The notes: generated from the sequence alone by a model not told the origin. A DNA stretch of 47,195 nt from Treponema sp. (GCA_024695475.1 JAILIC010000003.1:1-47195), one strand, 5' to 3'. Positions 26,821-35,080 are shown, numbered from the stretch's first letter. Numbers and translations are program-made.

Positions 26821-26931
26821 TTTGTCCTCCATGCGACATAATATACTATAGACACAATTTGCAAATCGTTAAGTAATTTATAAAAAAATTTATAAAAATA
26901 TACACTTTTCCTATAACTTGCATTTACGTTA

Positions 26932-27006
26932 CTATCGCAAGTTTTGATTTAATAGTTGATCAATTTCTTCTGACGAAAGAATTTCTTTTTCCTTTTTCAT
27001 ATTCAT
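26932..27006 (-). CDS. Candidate 24-residue micro-ORF with FliM-like EIDxLL motif
   Basis: A 24-codon ORF starting ATG-AAT-ATG-AAA and ending TAG. The encoded peptide contains KEILSSEEIDQLLNQNLR. The core resembles the CheY-P-binding N-terminus of FliM, ILSQxEIDxLLN. The only ribosome-site candidate is a weak GAG 6 nt upstream of the inner ATG. The frame stays open for 12 codons upstream after a TAA, without a better start. It could be a real micro-protein, or a remnant of a fliM-like gene. Translation is unproven. Confidence 0.45.
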   Translation of the reverse strand: MNMKKEKEILSSEEIDQLLNQNLR

Positions 27007-27079
27007 CTCGAAGATAACATAGCAGCTTTTTATAAAACGTTAAGTTGCTGTCGCTTGTGTCAGCGATTATTACGGTGGG

Positions 27080-27103
27080 CTATTTTTTTGTTATGATTTT
27101 CAT
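27080..27103 (-). CDS. Seven-codon leader ORF with strong RBS inside a 15-bp hairpin
   Basis: ATG plus six codons (MKIITKK) and an amber stop. AGGAGG lies 5 nt before the ATG. After the TAG the same frame runs open for 40 more codons (PTVIIADTSDSNLTFYKK... to a TGA), so it may be the start of a broken gene. The RBS and start lie in the right arm of the hairpin at 27098-27153. Confidence 0.35.
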   Translation of the reverse strand: MKIITKK

Positions 27104-27153
27104 ATTTTCCTCCTGCAGTTTTCTTTTATTACTATAGTGAGGAAAATATGAAA
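27098..27153. repeat. Perfect 15-bp inverted repeat
   Basis: TTTCATATTTTCCTC (27098-27112) and GAGGAAAATATGAAA (27139-27153) are perfect complements around a 26-nt spacer. It begins 23 bp after the stop of the OGG-like gene. On the minus strand the second arm includes the SD and start of the seven-codon ORF. Between 26833 and 27175 there is no larger gene. Confidence 0.8.
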
Positions 27154-27175
27154 GGTTTAATTTTTTGGTTAGATT

Positions 27176-27808
27176 TTATTCCTTATATCGAAACAAAAAC
27201 ATTTCCAGCTGCTCTGATGAGACATTATGAATCATTGCAAGTTCATCCATAAGGCTAAGATAATTTGGATAACACTTTTGGTTTGCTGCCCACTCTGTAC
27301 CAGGGAAGTCATCAAACCGATTTAAATTTTTTACAACCTTGCTATCAAGAATAAGGCATTTTTTACCTTCAAAAGAAACGTTAAAGAAATATAATAATTT
27401 AGCTTTTGTAGCCATACCATATTTACCTAGTCCTTGAATATCGCACATATTGTTATAGACTTCTTGTAGTTGTGCCGCATTCAAATTTTGATTTTGTATT
27501 CTTGAAAAAATAGCTTCCAATTTTGTGAGATGATTAGCAATATCTTCAAAAGTTGCCTGAGGCGGGGTTCCACTCGGTGTTTGATATCCCCACATCAAAA
27601 CTTTCATTATTTTTGTTTTTATATCAGTTTCGGCTTTTACCTCTCCGCGAGTCAAAGTGATTTCATCTGTTGTAAAGATTGCTCTGTGTAAAGCATCTTT
27701 TTCAGGATAATTAAGCGCATCCCAGTTTCTTTTTCTGATTTTATCAATTTTGTGATTTTCCACATCAAGGTTTCTGATTTCATCAATGTGCTGAGCAATT
27801 GTTGGCAT
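27176..27808 (-). CDS. OGG-fold HhH-GPD-like DNA glycosylase
   Basis: 210 residues. A helix-hairpin-helix lies at 123-140: DIQGLGKYGMATKAKLLYF. Residues K135 (in MATK) and D155 (in ILDSKV) are 20 apart, close to the catalytic Lys-Asp spacing of OGG1, and the segment LILDSKVVKNLNRF resembles the helix bearing the catalytic aspartate. This suggests a base-excision glycosylase of the 8-oxoguanine OGG-fold family found in bacterial genomic islands. AGGAGA is upstream of the ATG. N-terminal 80 residues are unassigned. Substrate is unproven. Confidence 0.65.
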   Translation of the reverse strand: MPTIAQHIDEIRNLDVENHKIDKIRKRNWDALNYPEKDALHRAIFTTDEITLTRGEVKAETDIKTKIMKVLMWGYQTPSGTPPQATFEDIANHLTKLEAIFSRIQNQNLNAAQLQEVYNNMCDIQGLGKYGMATKAKLLYFFNVSFEGKKCLILDSKVVKNLNRFDDFPGTEWAANQKCYPNYLSLMDELAMIHNVSSEQLEMFLFRYKE

Positions 27809-27899
27809 TTTTATTTTTCTCCTTTGTTTATTGATTCTTCAAAAAAAATCTTCAACTATTAATTATAACCATATATTCAACAAAAACAACAATTTTTAA

Positions 27900-27941
27900 C
27901 TGCCCCTTAAAGTGACTAATAAAGGTCAATTTCGGGGGCAG
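27900..27941. terminator. Strong terminator hairpin closing the AAA-FliG-PcfJ operon
   Basis: CTGCCCC (27900-27906) pairs with GGGGCAG (27935-27941) and the inner TTAAAGTGAC pairs imperfectly with GTCAATTTCG, giving a 17-bp stem with three mismatches. On the plus strand seven Ts follow; on the minus strand the sequence after the stem is T-rich. It lies 22 bp past the two-helix peptide gene, so it most likely terminates the minus-strand operon and blocks transcription from the other side. Confidence 0.75.
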
Positions 27942-27962
27942 TTTTTTTACAACTCCAATCCA

Positions 27963-28193
27963 TTATTCATCAAAAGCTCCCGCTAGTGTAAGACCACCGA
28001 CTATGAGTATAACAACACCACCAACGGTTCCAACTCCAGGAATTGGGATAGCAGCAATTGCGGCCAGAAAATCATTAATAGCAGGAGCATTTTCTTCTAA
28101 GTCAAAAAGCTTATTCAGGAAAAATAATGTATACAGCATTAGGCATCCAAAAAAAAACAACTTAATTATTGCTACTAAAAATCTTCTTATCAT
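27963..28193 (-). CDS. Two-helix membrane peptide, last gene of the AAA-FliG-PcfJ operon
   Basis: 76 residues: an N-terminal helix at about 5-28 after a basic MIRR start, an acidic connecting stretch, and a second hydrophobic helix rich in Gly and Val at about 50-72 (IPGVGTVGGVVILIVGGLTLAG). The proline-glycine break between the helices is notable. It follows PcfJ by 75 nt on the same strand and precedes the terminator. No family was recognised; a role anchoring or partnering the soluble operon proteins in the membrane is inferred. Confidence 0.6.
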   Translation of the reverse strand: MIRRFLVAIIKLFFFGCLMLYTLFFLNKLFDLEENAPAINDFLAAIAAIPIPGVGTVGGVVILIVGGLTLAGAFDE

Positions 28194-28268
28194 ACTTTTA
28201 CACCTCTCAATTACTCATAACATAGTATACAAGGGGCCTATCGTTAACTTTTGCACATTGTAAAGTTT

Positions 28269-30020
28269 TTACAAAACATCCAGTCCGTGCCGATCGTGCC
28301 ATGTTGCAAGCACCTTTTTTTCTTCCTCAGTCGGATGCTTATTATAATTGGTAAGTTCCTGTTTTACCGCCTTTTGCTGTACTTCAATACAAATGGTATA
28401 TGCATCGTCTTTTGTGGCATACACTATCGTACACTCTTTATTTTTAACATCCTTAGCATAGCTACCTACACAGTTATGCAGCTTTGCACCAATTTCAGAA
28501 AGCTGATAACTGTCTTTTGGCAATCGGAAAGAATACCCTTCTATATCATCTTCAAGTTTTTTTTGCTCACTCGTATATTTAAACACAATTTTTCGACTAC
28601 GAGCTCGATACGAAATACTTGAAAGTGCGTCATGATTAAACCGTGTAAATCCCTCATCAAGAATATCAGAGCGTAACTCTTTTGGCACATATCTAAAATA
28701 CTGGCAAAACATGTTAACTGAATCCTTTTTTATATATAAATCAACATCGCCATCCTCATCGTATGTCTTTTTTAAGAGAGTATTTAAAGTCGCTATCTGT
28801 CCGCGACGTCGGATACTGTATCTTGAAAAAAACACAAGTGACTTTCGGTCCATGTCATCAAGTATCGCACAGTTATCTTCACTTTCAAGTACGCGATTAT
28901 ACAGGTTTACATCCTTAAAACCTGAGTCTTGCATACGCATACACGTTAAAAGCACTGCAGGGCGCTCCATATAGCAGCGTCTTAAAATGCGCCAGTCTTT
29001 AATATGTGCTTTTTCTAAGAATTTGTGAAAAACCTTTGAATCTGTCCGCTTGTATGCAAAACGGATTTTCAGTTCATACAGCTCTTTGCTCATAAGGACT
29101 TGATACAATGCATGTTCATACGGCAGCATCGTCAGATTGTACATCTTTGTAAGATGCGTCTCTTTTGTATTTTTAGTATTAAGTGCTCTTTCGATTTTGG
29201 TTCCTGTATAGCGTTCTACCAAAAGAATACACTTTTCATATGCCTCACTAATTACAGACTGAGGATACATGGTATTGTCCAGCGTCCGCAAAAAAGCAAT
29301 GACCTTTTGATAGTACAAATAGGGAGGAAGAACCTCTTCCGTATGAGCAAATACAAAATCATTCCACGGCTCCTCTTCCCCCGTCCAAGGAATGTCATCT
29401 TCTGAGCGTGTTGAACTAAACACGCCGTTTTTTATATCAAAACACAATGTCTCTGTTTTTATGACAGGCATTTCAGGGAGCGCATCCGAATAAAAAGGGA
29501 ACGTTTTTGCCTCAACAAACAAATTCCGATGATTGGCTGCTTCAATTTCTTTGCGGACAAAGCAGGTAAAAGAGAGTTTCAACGTCAAATTGTCATAATC
29601 TACCGTTATCTTTGACGCAAAATAATCTTTTTGGATTTCGTCTGCGTCAGTAAAATTGGTTATATTAAAATCAAACCGTTTTAGTTCCCTTCGGTAATTA
29701 AGATATAACTGCATCTCTTTTGGAGATAAATCTTCCAAGTAAATAATTTTATCTTTAGAAAGGATTTCCTTTCCGGTAATAATGGGTTTTAAAGGTCGTA
29801 CTGGAAACTCTACAAAATCTGCATATACCACGTCCGCACCAAGATTACTTTGTACAGGAAGATCGTCAACTTGTTGCCAAAGCTTTTTTTTGTTGTCAAA
29901 AATAATGGTATAGGGAAAAAAACTGCTTTTTTGTCGCACAGGAATTATAGTCTTTTCTGTAGCAGATTTTTCAAAACTATTGGTTCCGTATTTTCTGTAA
30001 AAATAAAGTTCTTCTTGCAT
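28269..30020 (-). CDS. PcfJ-like protein
   Basis: 583 residues. The C-terminal region (about 495-583) has the PcfJ signature: SFRLPKDSYQLSEIGAKLHNCVGSYA with the LHNCVGSY core at 514-521, then a TICIEV strand, QxxxN, and TWHDRHGLD at the end. The first 490 residues are helical and not assigned. PcfJ occurs on conjugative plasmids and mobile elements with unknown function. AAGGAAAAA precedes the ATG, and the FliG-like gene stops 9 nt upstream, so they are co-transcribed. Association with a mobile element is suggested by the family only. Confidence 0.8.
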   Translation of the reverse strand: MQEELYFYRKYGTNSFEKSATEKTIIPVRQKSSFFPYTIIFDNKKKLWQQVDDLPVQSNLGADVVYADFVEFPVRPLKPIITGKEILSKDKIIYLEDLSPKEMQLYLNYRRELKRFDFNITNFTDADEIQKDYFASKITVDYDNLTLKLSFTCFVRKEIEAANHRNLFVEAKTFPFYSDALPEMPVIKTETLCFDIKNGVFSSTRSEDDIPWTGEEEPWNDFVFAHTEEVLPPYLYYQKVIAFLRTLDNTMYPQSVISEAYEKCILLVERYTGTKIERALNTKNTKETHLTKMYNLTMLPYEHALYQVLMSKELYELKIRFAYKRTDSKVFHKFLEKAHIKDWRILRRCYMERPAVLLTCMRMQDSGFKDVNLYNRVLESEDNCAILDDMDRKSLVFFSRYSIRRRGQIATLNTLLKKTYDEDGDVDLYIKKDSVNMFCQYFRYVPKELRSDILDEGFTRFNHDALSSISYRARSRKIVFKYTSEQKKLEDDIEGYSFRLPKDSYQLSEIGAKLHNCVGSYAKDVKNKECTIVYATKDDAYTICIEVQQKAVKQELTNYNKHPTEEEKKVLATWHDRHGLDVL

Positions 30021-30029
30021 TTTTTCCTT

Positions 30030-30794
30030 CTAAATAGTTTCCTCTCCTATGCTGCCAAATGCCGTAGCAGGAATAATAATATCACCTGAAGACTCGAGCC
30101 GTCGTACTATTTTTACAAGATTTTTTTGACTTGCAAGTACATCACTTTTTTTAACAGGTCCCATAAAATCCATATCTTCCTTAAGCATCCCAGCTCCCCG
30201 ATGACTCATATTCCTAAAGACTTTTTCCTGTACCATTTTGGAGCTTCCTTTTAAAGCCTTTGCTAATTCCGTAGTTTCAACTTCTCTGAGCCATTTTTGA
30301 ATATCTCTGTCAGACAGATCAATAAGTATGTCCAAATTTACAAGATAATACTCAAGGTTCATTGCCAAAAGAGGATTTACGGCAAAAAGAACGTCCACAC
30401 TATCGTGCATTTTATGTACAAAAGTTGCATCTTCACCTTCTACCAGTTCTGAAGCTGCCTGCTCTCCATAAAAGTCTGCATTTTTTAGTACGGTGCCTGC
30501 CGCACTCATCACATCCGCGTCACAGTTTTTTTTGTCACCACAGGTCTCTAATATGTCAGATACTTTTTTACGCACATTTTCGGGAAGTTTTTGGAGAGCC
30601 TGTTTGCAGCGTTCTTCAGGAAGATAGACAAGGAGCAAGGCAAGATTTTTTTCGTAGCCACCAGCGATAAAGTCTTCTATTATAGTAAATGTTTTTTCGT
30701 TTGCTTTGGCACAACGTGCTTTAATCGTTGCCTGCATGGCCTGCGATTTTTCGTTATCCGTGTCATCAATTATAACCGTGTTTTGTTTTTCCAT
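30030..30794 (-). CDS. FliG-like protein (middle and C-terminal domains only)
   Basis: 254 residues. Residues 120-254 clearly match the C-terminal rotor domain of FliG: DRDIQKWLREVETTELAKALKG, QEKVFRNMSHRG and KEDMDFMGPV. The charged residues used for torque in E. coli FliG (K264, R281, D288, D289, R297) align with K182, R199, E206, D207 and K215. Residues about 45-105 resemble the middle domain (LLLVYLPEERCKQALQKLPE) but EHPQ is replaced by YEKN, and the N-terminal FliF-binding domain of about 100 residues is missing. It is embedded in an AAA+/PcfJ operon, not a flagellar one. GAGGAG precedes the ATG. Confidence 0.88.
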   Translation of the reverse strand: MEKQNTVIIDDTDNEKSQAMQATIKARCAKANEKTFTIIEDFIAGGYEKNLALLLVYLPEERCKQALQKLPENVRKKVSDILETCGDKKNCDADVMSAAGTVLKNADFYGEQAASELVEGEDATFVHKMHDSVDVLFAVNPLLAMNLEYYLVNLDILIDLSDRDIQKWLREVETTELAKALKGSSKMVQEKVFRNMSHRGAGMLKEDMDFMGPVKKSDVLASQKNLVKIVRRLESSGDIIIPATAFGSIGEETI

Positions 30795-30850
30795 ATCAGC
30801 TCCTCAGTCATTGCAGATATGTGTTTTTACGAATGTCATAGCCCCAAAAT

Positions 30851-33085
30851 TTATGCAATGTAAAACCCCACATGTCGTTCTTCTTCTTTATCCAAGCGTT
30901 CATTTTCGCAAAGCTCCACTATCTCATCATACGTAGGGAGCTTGCCGTTTATAACTTCTGTCATTTCACACTTGCGGACAATATTATCGATTTCGCCTCC
31001 AGAGAAATCAAATCGTCTGGCAAGTTTTTCCAGTTCCTCATCAACCAAAGCAGGAAGTTTACTACTCCAGATTTTTGTACGGGCTTCAAGACTCGGTTTT
31101 TCGTACTCTACCTTAAACAAAAAGCGGCGCTCAAAGGCCTTGTCCATGTTGTTGCAGAGGTTTGTGGTGGCAAAAATAATGCCGTCCAGCTTTTCCATTT
31201 CTTCCAGCAGGATATTCTGGATGGCGTTTTCGGTCTGGGCACAATTACCACTAGTAACATCACGCCGTTTTGAAATCAATGCATCAGCTTCGTTAAAAAG
31301 CAAAATCGGAGTATTTTCATGGCGACGTTCAGCTGTTTTGCAAAGCTGGCGGTAATTAGTAAAAATACGCTTGATGATTTTTTCGCTCTCACCAAACCAC
31401 ATCGATTTTGAGTCCGCAATATCAACATGAAGAATTTTTCGATTTGTCTTTTTTGCAAGTTGATACACTGTTTCCGTTTTTCCGGTTCCTGGAGCCCCGT
31501 AAAGCAAAACGGCAACACCCTTGGAAAGGCCCTTTGCTTCAAGTCGCTTTTGCATTGCCTCAAGCTTTTGTTGATTGAGGCTTTCTTCGAGCATATCAAT
31601 CTGCTTTTGCACCGATTCCGAATAAAAAAGCGTTTTTGCTTTAAGTTTTTCCGGCTCGATGATGTTTTTTCCGCTCACGCCTTTTTTAATATACAAATCT
31701 GCATTTTCGCCATATAGAGCCTCGATTGTTTTGTCGGCAAGCGTGATGGTCGTCTTTTCCACAACTTCATCTTTTTCGATCTCGACAAAGCCTTTTTTTA
31801 TAAGCTCGTGTTTTTCATCAAGAATCGAGCGCAACACTGAAAAATACGAGCTTGATTTTCCGTAATAGTCACGCAATGTTGACCCAAGACCAGAATCCGC
31901 ACCGCTCAAAAAATCCTTTGTGCAGTCATACAGAATAAAGCGGCTCGCACTATCAAGATGAGTACTCATAATTGCCTTAAAAAAGGGAAGATGGGCATAA
32001 CGGTCTTCAATTTTTTTGAGTCGATTGCGTTTTGCATACAACCCCATATGCTTTTCATACACACTTCCAAAGGTGTAGAGCGCGTCACTTGCTTTTTCAA
32101 TATCGTTTTTTTCATCATCCTCACTAATATATCGCTCCGCTTCGCTGCCAAAGAAAGTGGTTATTCCTTTAGCGGTAAGCTTAAGTACCGTTCTAACGAA
32201 AGGTCTATGACGAAAGCTCTCGGAACATTCAACTTCTTTTCTGACAAAGCCTTTTTCAAAAAGGATGTCAGTTTCGTCATTCAGTTTTTTGATTCTGGCA
32301 TAACGAAAAAAACAGCTCATAATATCGGAAATAAAATCCTCATCATCGACATCATCGTTTGACAGCGTTTTTCCGGTCAGACAAAGGGAACAAAGCAGAT
32401 ACAGAATATTGCGTGTGTCCAAATCGTTAGGAAACTGCTTTTTGATGTTTTTTATAATCTCGTTTTGTTTGTATGTACGCTCAAGTTTTGCAATAGTACG
32501 ATAAAAGTTTTCATCAAGCGTTGTATTTTTATAGCATGTTTTAAAGAGCATAAAAAACTCATGAAAAACTGCCTCCGAATGCTCATCCTGATCTTCAACG
32601 CTGATAATCGGAGAGTCTTCAATCACACACTCCATAATAGTTTCGGGGATTTCGTATCCGGAATCACTACCTACTTGTCTTCCAAAATGGTCTGTTTTTT
32701 TTTGATCGATAAGACACTTTTTTTTGAGGATCGAAAAATTGGTTGTGTATACAAGCATCATAAGATGAGGAAAACAGAGGTAATCGGCAATATCCGTAAT
32801 ACTTGCTGCAGAAGAGTGCTGTGTCTGATAAATAAAGATCACTGCAAAAAGCAAAGCTGAAATTTCATCGACGCCAAGATACGTGGCGAGCCTTGTAAGA
32901 TTTTCTTTTTCGGCCGCAAGTACAGTTTCTTCCAGTTTGCAGCCTTCAAGCGTATTCGATAGCGATATAATCGTCTTTAAAATAGTTTTTTCCTGTGTAT
33001 TTGACATACAAATAATATATGGAAAAATTTTTAAACGTTCAGAAAATGGAGAAATATTTTTTTTACTATACACATATGTAAACAT
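30851..33085 (-). CDS. AAA+ ATPase with winged-helix-like N-terminal regions
   Basis: 744 residues from the upstream ATG at 33085, which a GGAAAGG precedes; the more protein-like start is the ATG at 33007 (MSNTQEK, 718 aa), which lacks an RBS. In long numbering: Walker A GAPGTGKT 530-537, Walker B ILLFNEAD 594-601 with Asn before the catalytic Glu, sensor-1 FATTN near 640, and the R-R pair at 653-654 as Arg-finger candidates. Residues about 90-135 and 410-460 look like winged helices. Founder of the operon with FliG-like, PcfJ-like and two-helix genes; the next gene starts 56 nt downstream. It may be an unfoldase or remodelling ATPase. Confidence 0.85.
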   Translation of the reverse strand: MFTYVYSKKNISPFSERLKIFPYIICMSNTQEKTILKTIISLSNTLEGCKLEETVLAAEKENLTRLATYLGVDEISALLFAVIFIYQTQHSSAASITDIADYLCFPHLMMLVYTTNFSILKKKCLIDQKKTDHFGRQVGSDSGYEIPETIMECVIEDSPIISVEDQDEHSEAVFHEFFMLFKTCYKNTTLDENFYRTIAKLERTYKQNEIIKNIKKQFPNDLDTRNILYLLCSLCLTGKTLSNDDVDDEDFISDIMSCFFRYARIKKLNDETDILFEKGFVRKEVECSESFRHRPFVRTVLKLTAKGITTFFGSEAERYISEDDEKNDIEKASDALYTFGSVYEKHMGLYAKRNRLKKIEDRYAHLPFFKAIMSTHLDSASRFILYDCTKDFLSGADSGLGSTLRDYYGKSSSYFSVLRSILDEKHELIKKGFVEIEKDEVVEKTTITLADKTIEALYGENADLYIKKGVSGKNIIEPEKLKAKTLFYSESVQKQIDMLEESLNQQKLEAMQKRLEAKGLSKGVAVLLYGAPGTGKTETVYQLAKKTNRKILHVDIADSKSMWFGESEKIIKRIFTNYRQLCKTAERRHENTPILLFNEADALISKRRDVTSGNCAQTENAIQNILLEEMEKLDGIIFATTNLCNNMDKAFERRFLFKVEYEKPSLEARTKIWSSKLPALVDEELEKLARRFDFSGGEIDNIVRKCEMTEVINGKLPTYDEIVELCENERLDKEEERHVGFYIA

Positions 33086-33125
33086 GACCTTTCCAAATGC
33101 CTTGTTTCTTGATAGAATATAAGGT

Positions 33126-35051
33126 ATGGCAAAAGCTTCTCCTATTTTTGCGTTATTAAAGTTTTACGCAACCCATTTAAAATCTTCAATTGTAGAAGTT
33201 ACTGATTTTATTTTATACGTAAAAAAATATACTCAACATCATGTAGAAGAACAACCGGAATTAATTACATTCTTAGATAATCCAGAGCAAAAGATTACCC
33301 AAGAGCTTGATAATCTCGTTGCTTCAAAAGATATTGTCATTGCTGAGCTCAGCAATAAAAAGACGGTTATTTTTATTGTCTCACAATTTGTAGAGCATTA
33401 TGACAAGATTTATCAAACTATTCTTGCTAAACCAGAAACGCCTTTTCCTATCGTTGATAAGCTGACAAAACAAGTACCAAAAGAGATTCTCTGCCAAAAG
33501 ACAATTACCAGTTTTTTAGAGACTCAATTAAATACACCCAAACTATCAAACAAAGAATTATACTGTCTTACTTTTGAAAAAGAGATTCCTTCTATTGTAT
33601 ATCCATCATCTTTTCCTGCTGAAAAGTTTGCTGATATTGCATTAACAAAAATCAAGTTGCTTTTGGACAAAGATCAGTATCACGAGTTTTTTGAGAATAA
33701 ACTGCGCATGTCTAACCCTGGAAAAGAAATTCAGGCAAAGAATTTCTTCAAGGCCTTTGTAGACACCCCTGAACGAGCTGCAGATACCTTAAAAAACAGT
33801 ACTGATAGTTTTTATTTCTTTACACAGCTTTGCTACTTTATCTCGCAGGAATTCAAGAATGTAACTGACCTTACCGTAGAAGATCAGAATGTACTGCAGT
33901 CTGTACAGATTGCTCAGCTCATTATTGCACACTATAAAAATCAACTGCAAAAAAATCAAAAGATTTCCATGGCACTAGATACGGTCAAAGAGTATCTTCT
34001 TAAACAACCGTATTATTATAGCATGGAAACTATTTTGAATTTTACCGACAGCAAGGGTATCTTGCTCCGTACACAATATGAAGATGCAAACCTCAAAGAG
34101 TTTCTTGAAAAAGAAACTTCTTCCGGAGAAAGTAATGCATTGCCACAATTGTTGGTATTTAAAGTAGAGTCTGGTAAACGATATTTTATCTACAAGCACC
34201 GTGTATTTCCGTTAATTTTGCGTTTGTGTACCGATGCGCACGATGCTATCAGTAAAACAATCAGCGACAATTGGTACGAGGCTCTATATCAGTTTGAAAA
34301 ACTACCCGAGATGACAGATACAGCAGCATTTGAAAAGATGCTCGAAAAAGAAGTTGAGACAGCCTCCCCTGTATTGTATGCCTTGTTACATGCCAACTTT
34401 TTGACCATGCTTGGCTATGAAATGACAACATCAGGGACAGATCAGCATCTCAACCTTATTTTTGCAAACAATGAGTTACTCCCCTACAGCGAACTGCTCA
34501 TGATTAAGCAGCACACATTATATGAAAATGCAAAAATAAAACTGCCATTCTGGTATACGCTTCCTGTTTTATCTTGGTTTGCTACATTCCTGCATAACAG
34601 AAAAAAGAATAAAAAACAAAAAGCAAAAACAAGTCAAAAGCATAACAGCGTATCAAGTAATGATGAATTTGAAATACCAAGTTCAGGTTCTCAGCCAGTA
34701 TCAAAAAAGGAAGCATTATCGAAAGCTGCCAAAAAGCTTGAAAAACAGTATGTCCAAGAAGGCTCAACAATTAATCGTGAGCTCGAATCCTTCTGTAAAC
34801 AATGGAATAAGATGCTGGATAAAAATGCCTATGAAAACCTGCGAGAGGACGTTGACAGTCTGGTACGTGACTATATGCGCAAGATATTTAGGTCGCTTAA
34901 CGGTTCCACCTTTACTGACGAGCGATTACAAAACCTTGCAGAAACATTATGTAACGTTCCGGGCATGAAGAAAATTGGAGAGCGAGACGCTTTGCTTATG
35001 TACGTCAAGCTTTACATGCTTCTTTTGATAAAAAATACCAACGGCAGATAA
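33126..35051 (+). CDS. 641-residue protein of unknown family
   Basis: Mostly helical with many charged residues. A hydrophobic segment PFWYTLPVLSWFATF lies near 485-505, directly followed by a highly basic low-complexity stretch (NRKKNKKQKAKTSQ, about 508-525) and a Ser-rich linker. No signal peptide. I recognise no family or catalytic motif. It is divergent from the AAA+ gene and shares the 40-118 bp between the starts. Nine Ts follow soon after the stop, but no strong stem was seen. Next downstream is ssb. Confidence 0.6.
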   Translation: MAKASPIFALLKFYATHLKSSIVEVTDFILYVKKYTQHHVEEQPELITFLDNPEQKITQELDNLVASKDIVIAELSNKKTVIFIVSQFVEHYDKIYQTILAKPETPFPIVDKLTKQVPKEILCQKTITSFLETQLNTPKLSNKELYCLTFEKEIPSIVYPSSFPAEKFADIALTKIKLLLDKDQYHEFFENKLRMSNPGKEIQAKNFFKAFVDTPERAADTLKNSTDSFYFFTQLCYFISQEFKNVTDLTVEDQNVLQSVQIAQLIIAHYKNQLQKNQKISMALDTVKEYLLKQPYYYSMETILNFTDSKGILLRTQYEDANLKEFLEKETSSGESNALPQLLVFKVESGKRYFIYKHRVFPLILRLCTDAHDAISKTISDNWYEALYQFEKLPEMTDTAAFEKMLEKEVETASPVLYALLHANFLTMLGYEMTTSGTDQHLNLIFANNELLPYSELLMIKQHTLYENAKIKLPFWYTLPVLSWFATFLHNRKKNKKQKAKTSQKHNSVSSNDEFEIPSSGSQPVSKKEALSKAAKKLEKQYVQEGSTINRELESFCKQWNKMLDKNAYENLREDVDSLVRDYMRKIFRSLNGSTFTDERLQNLAETLCNVPGMKKIGERDALLMYVKLYMLLLIKNTNGR

Positions 35052-35080
35052 TTTTTTTTTAGTTTTTTGTAAAAACATGT

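Noticed and set aside
30030-30794. Ordinary second copy of flagellar FliG
   Set aside because: Lacks the N-terminal FliF-binding domain and EHPQ and lies in a non-flagellar operon.
25491-33085. Prophage
   Set aside because: No terminase, capsid, tail, integrase or lysis genes; only a PcfJ-like protein hints at a mobile element.
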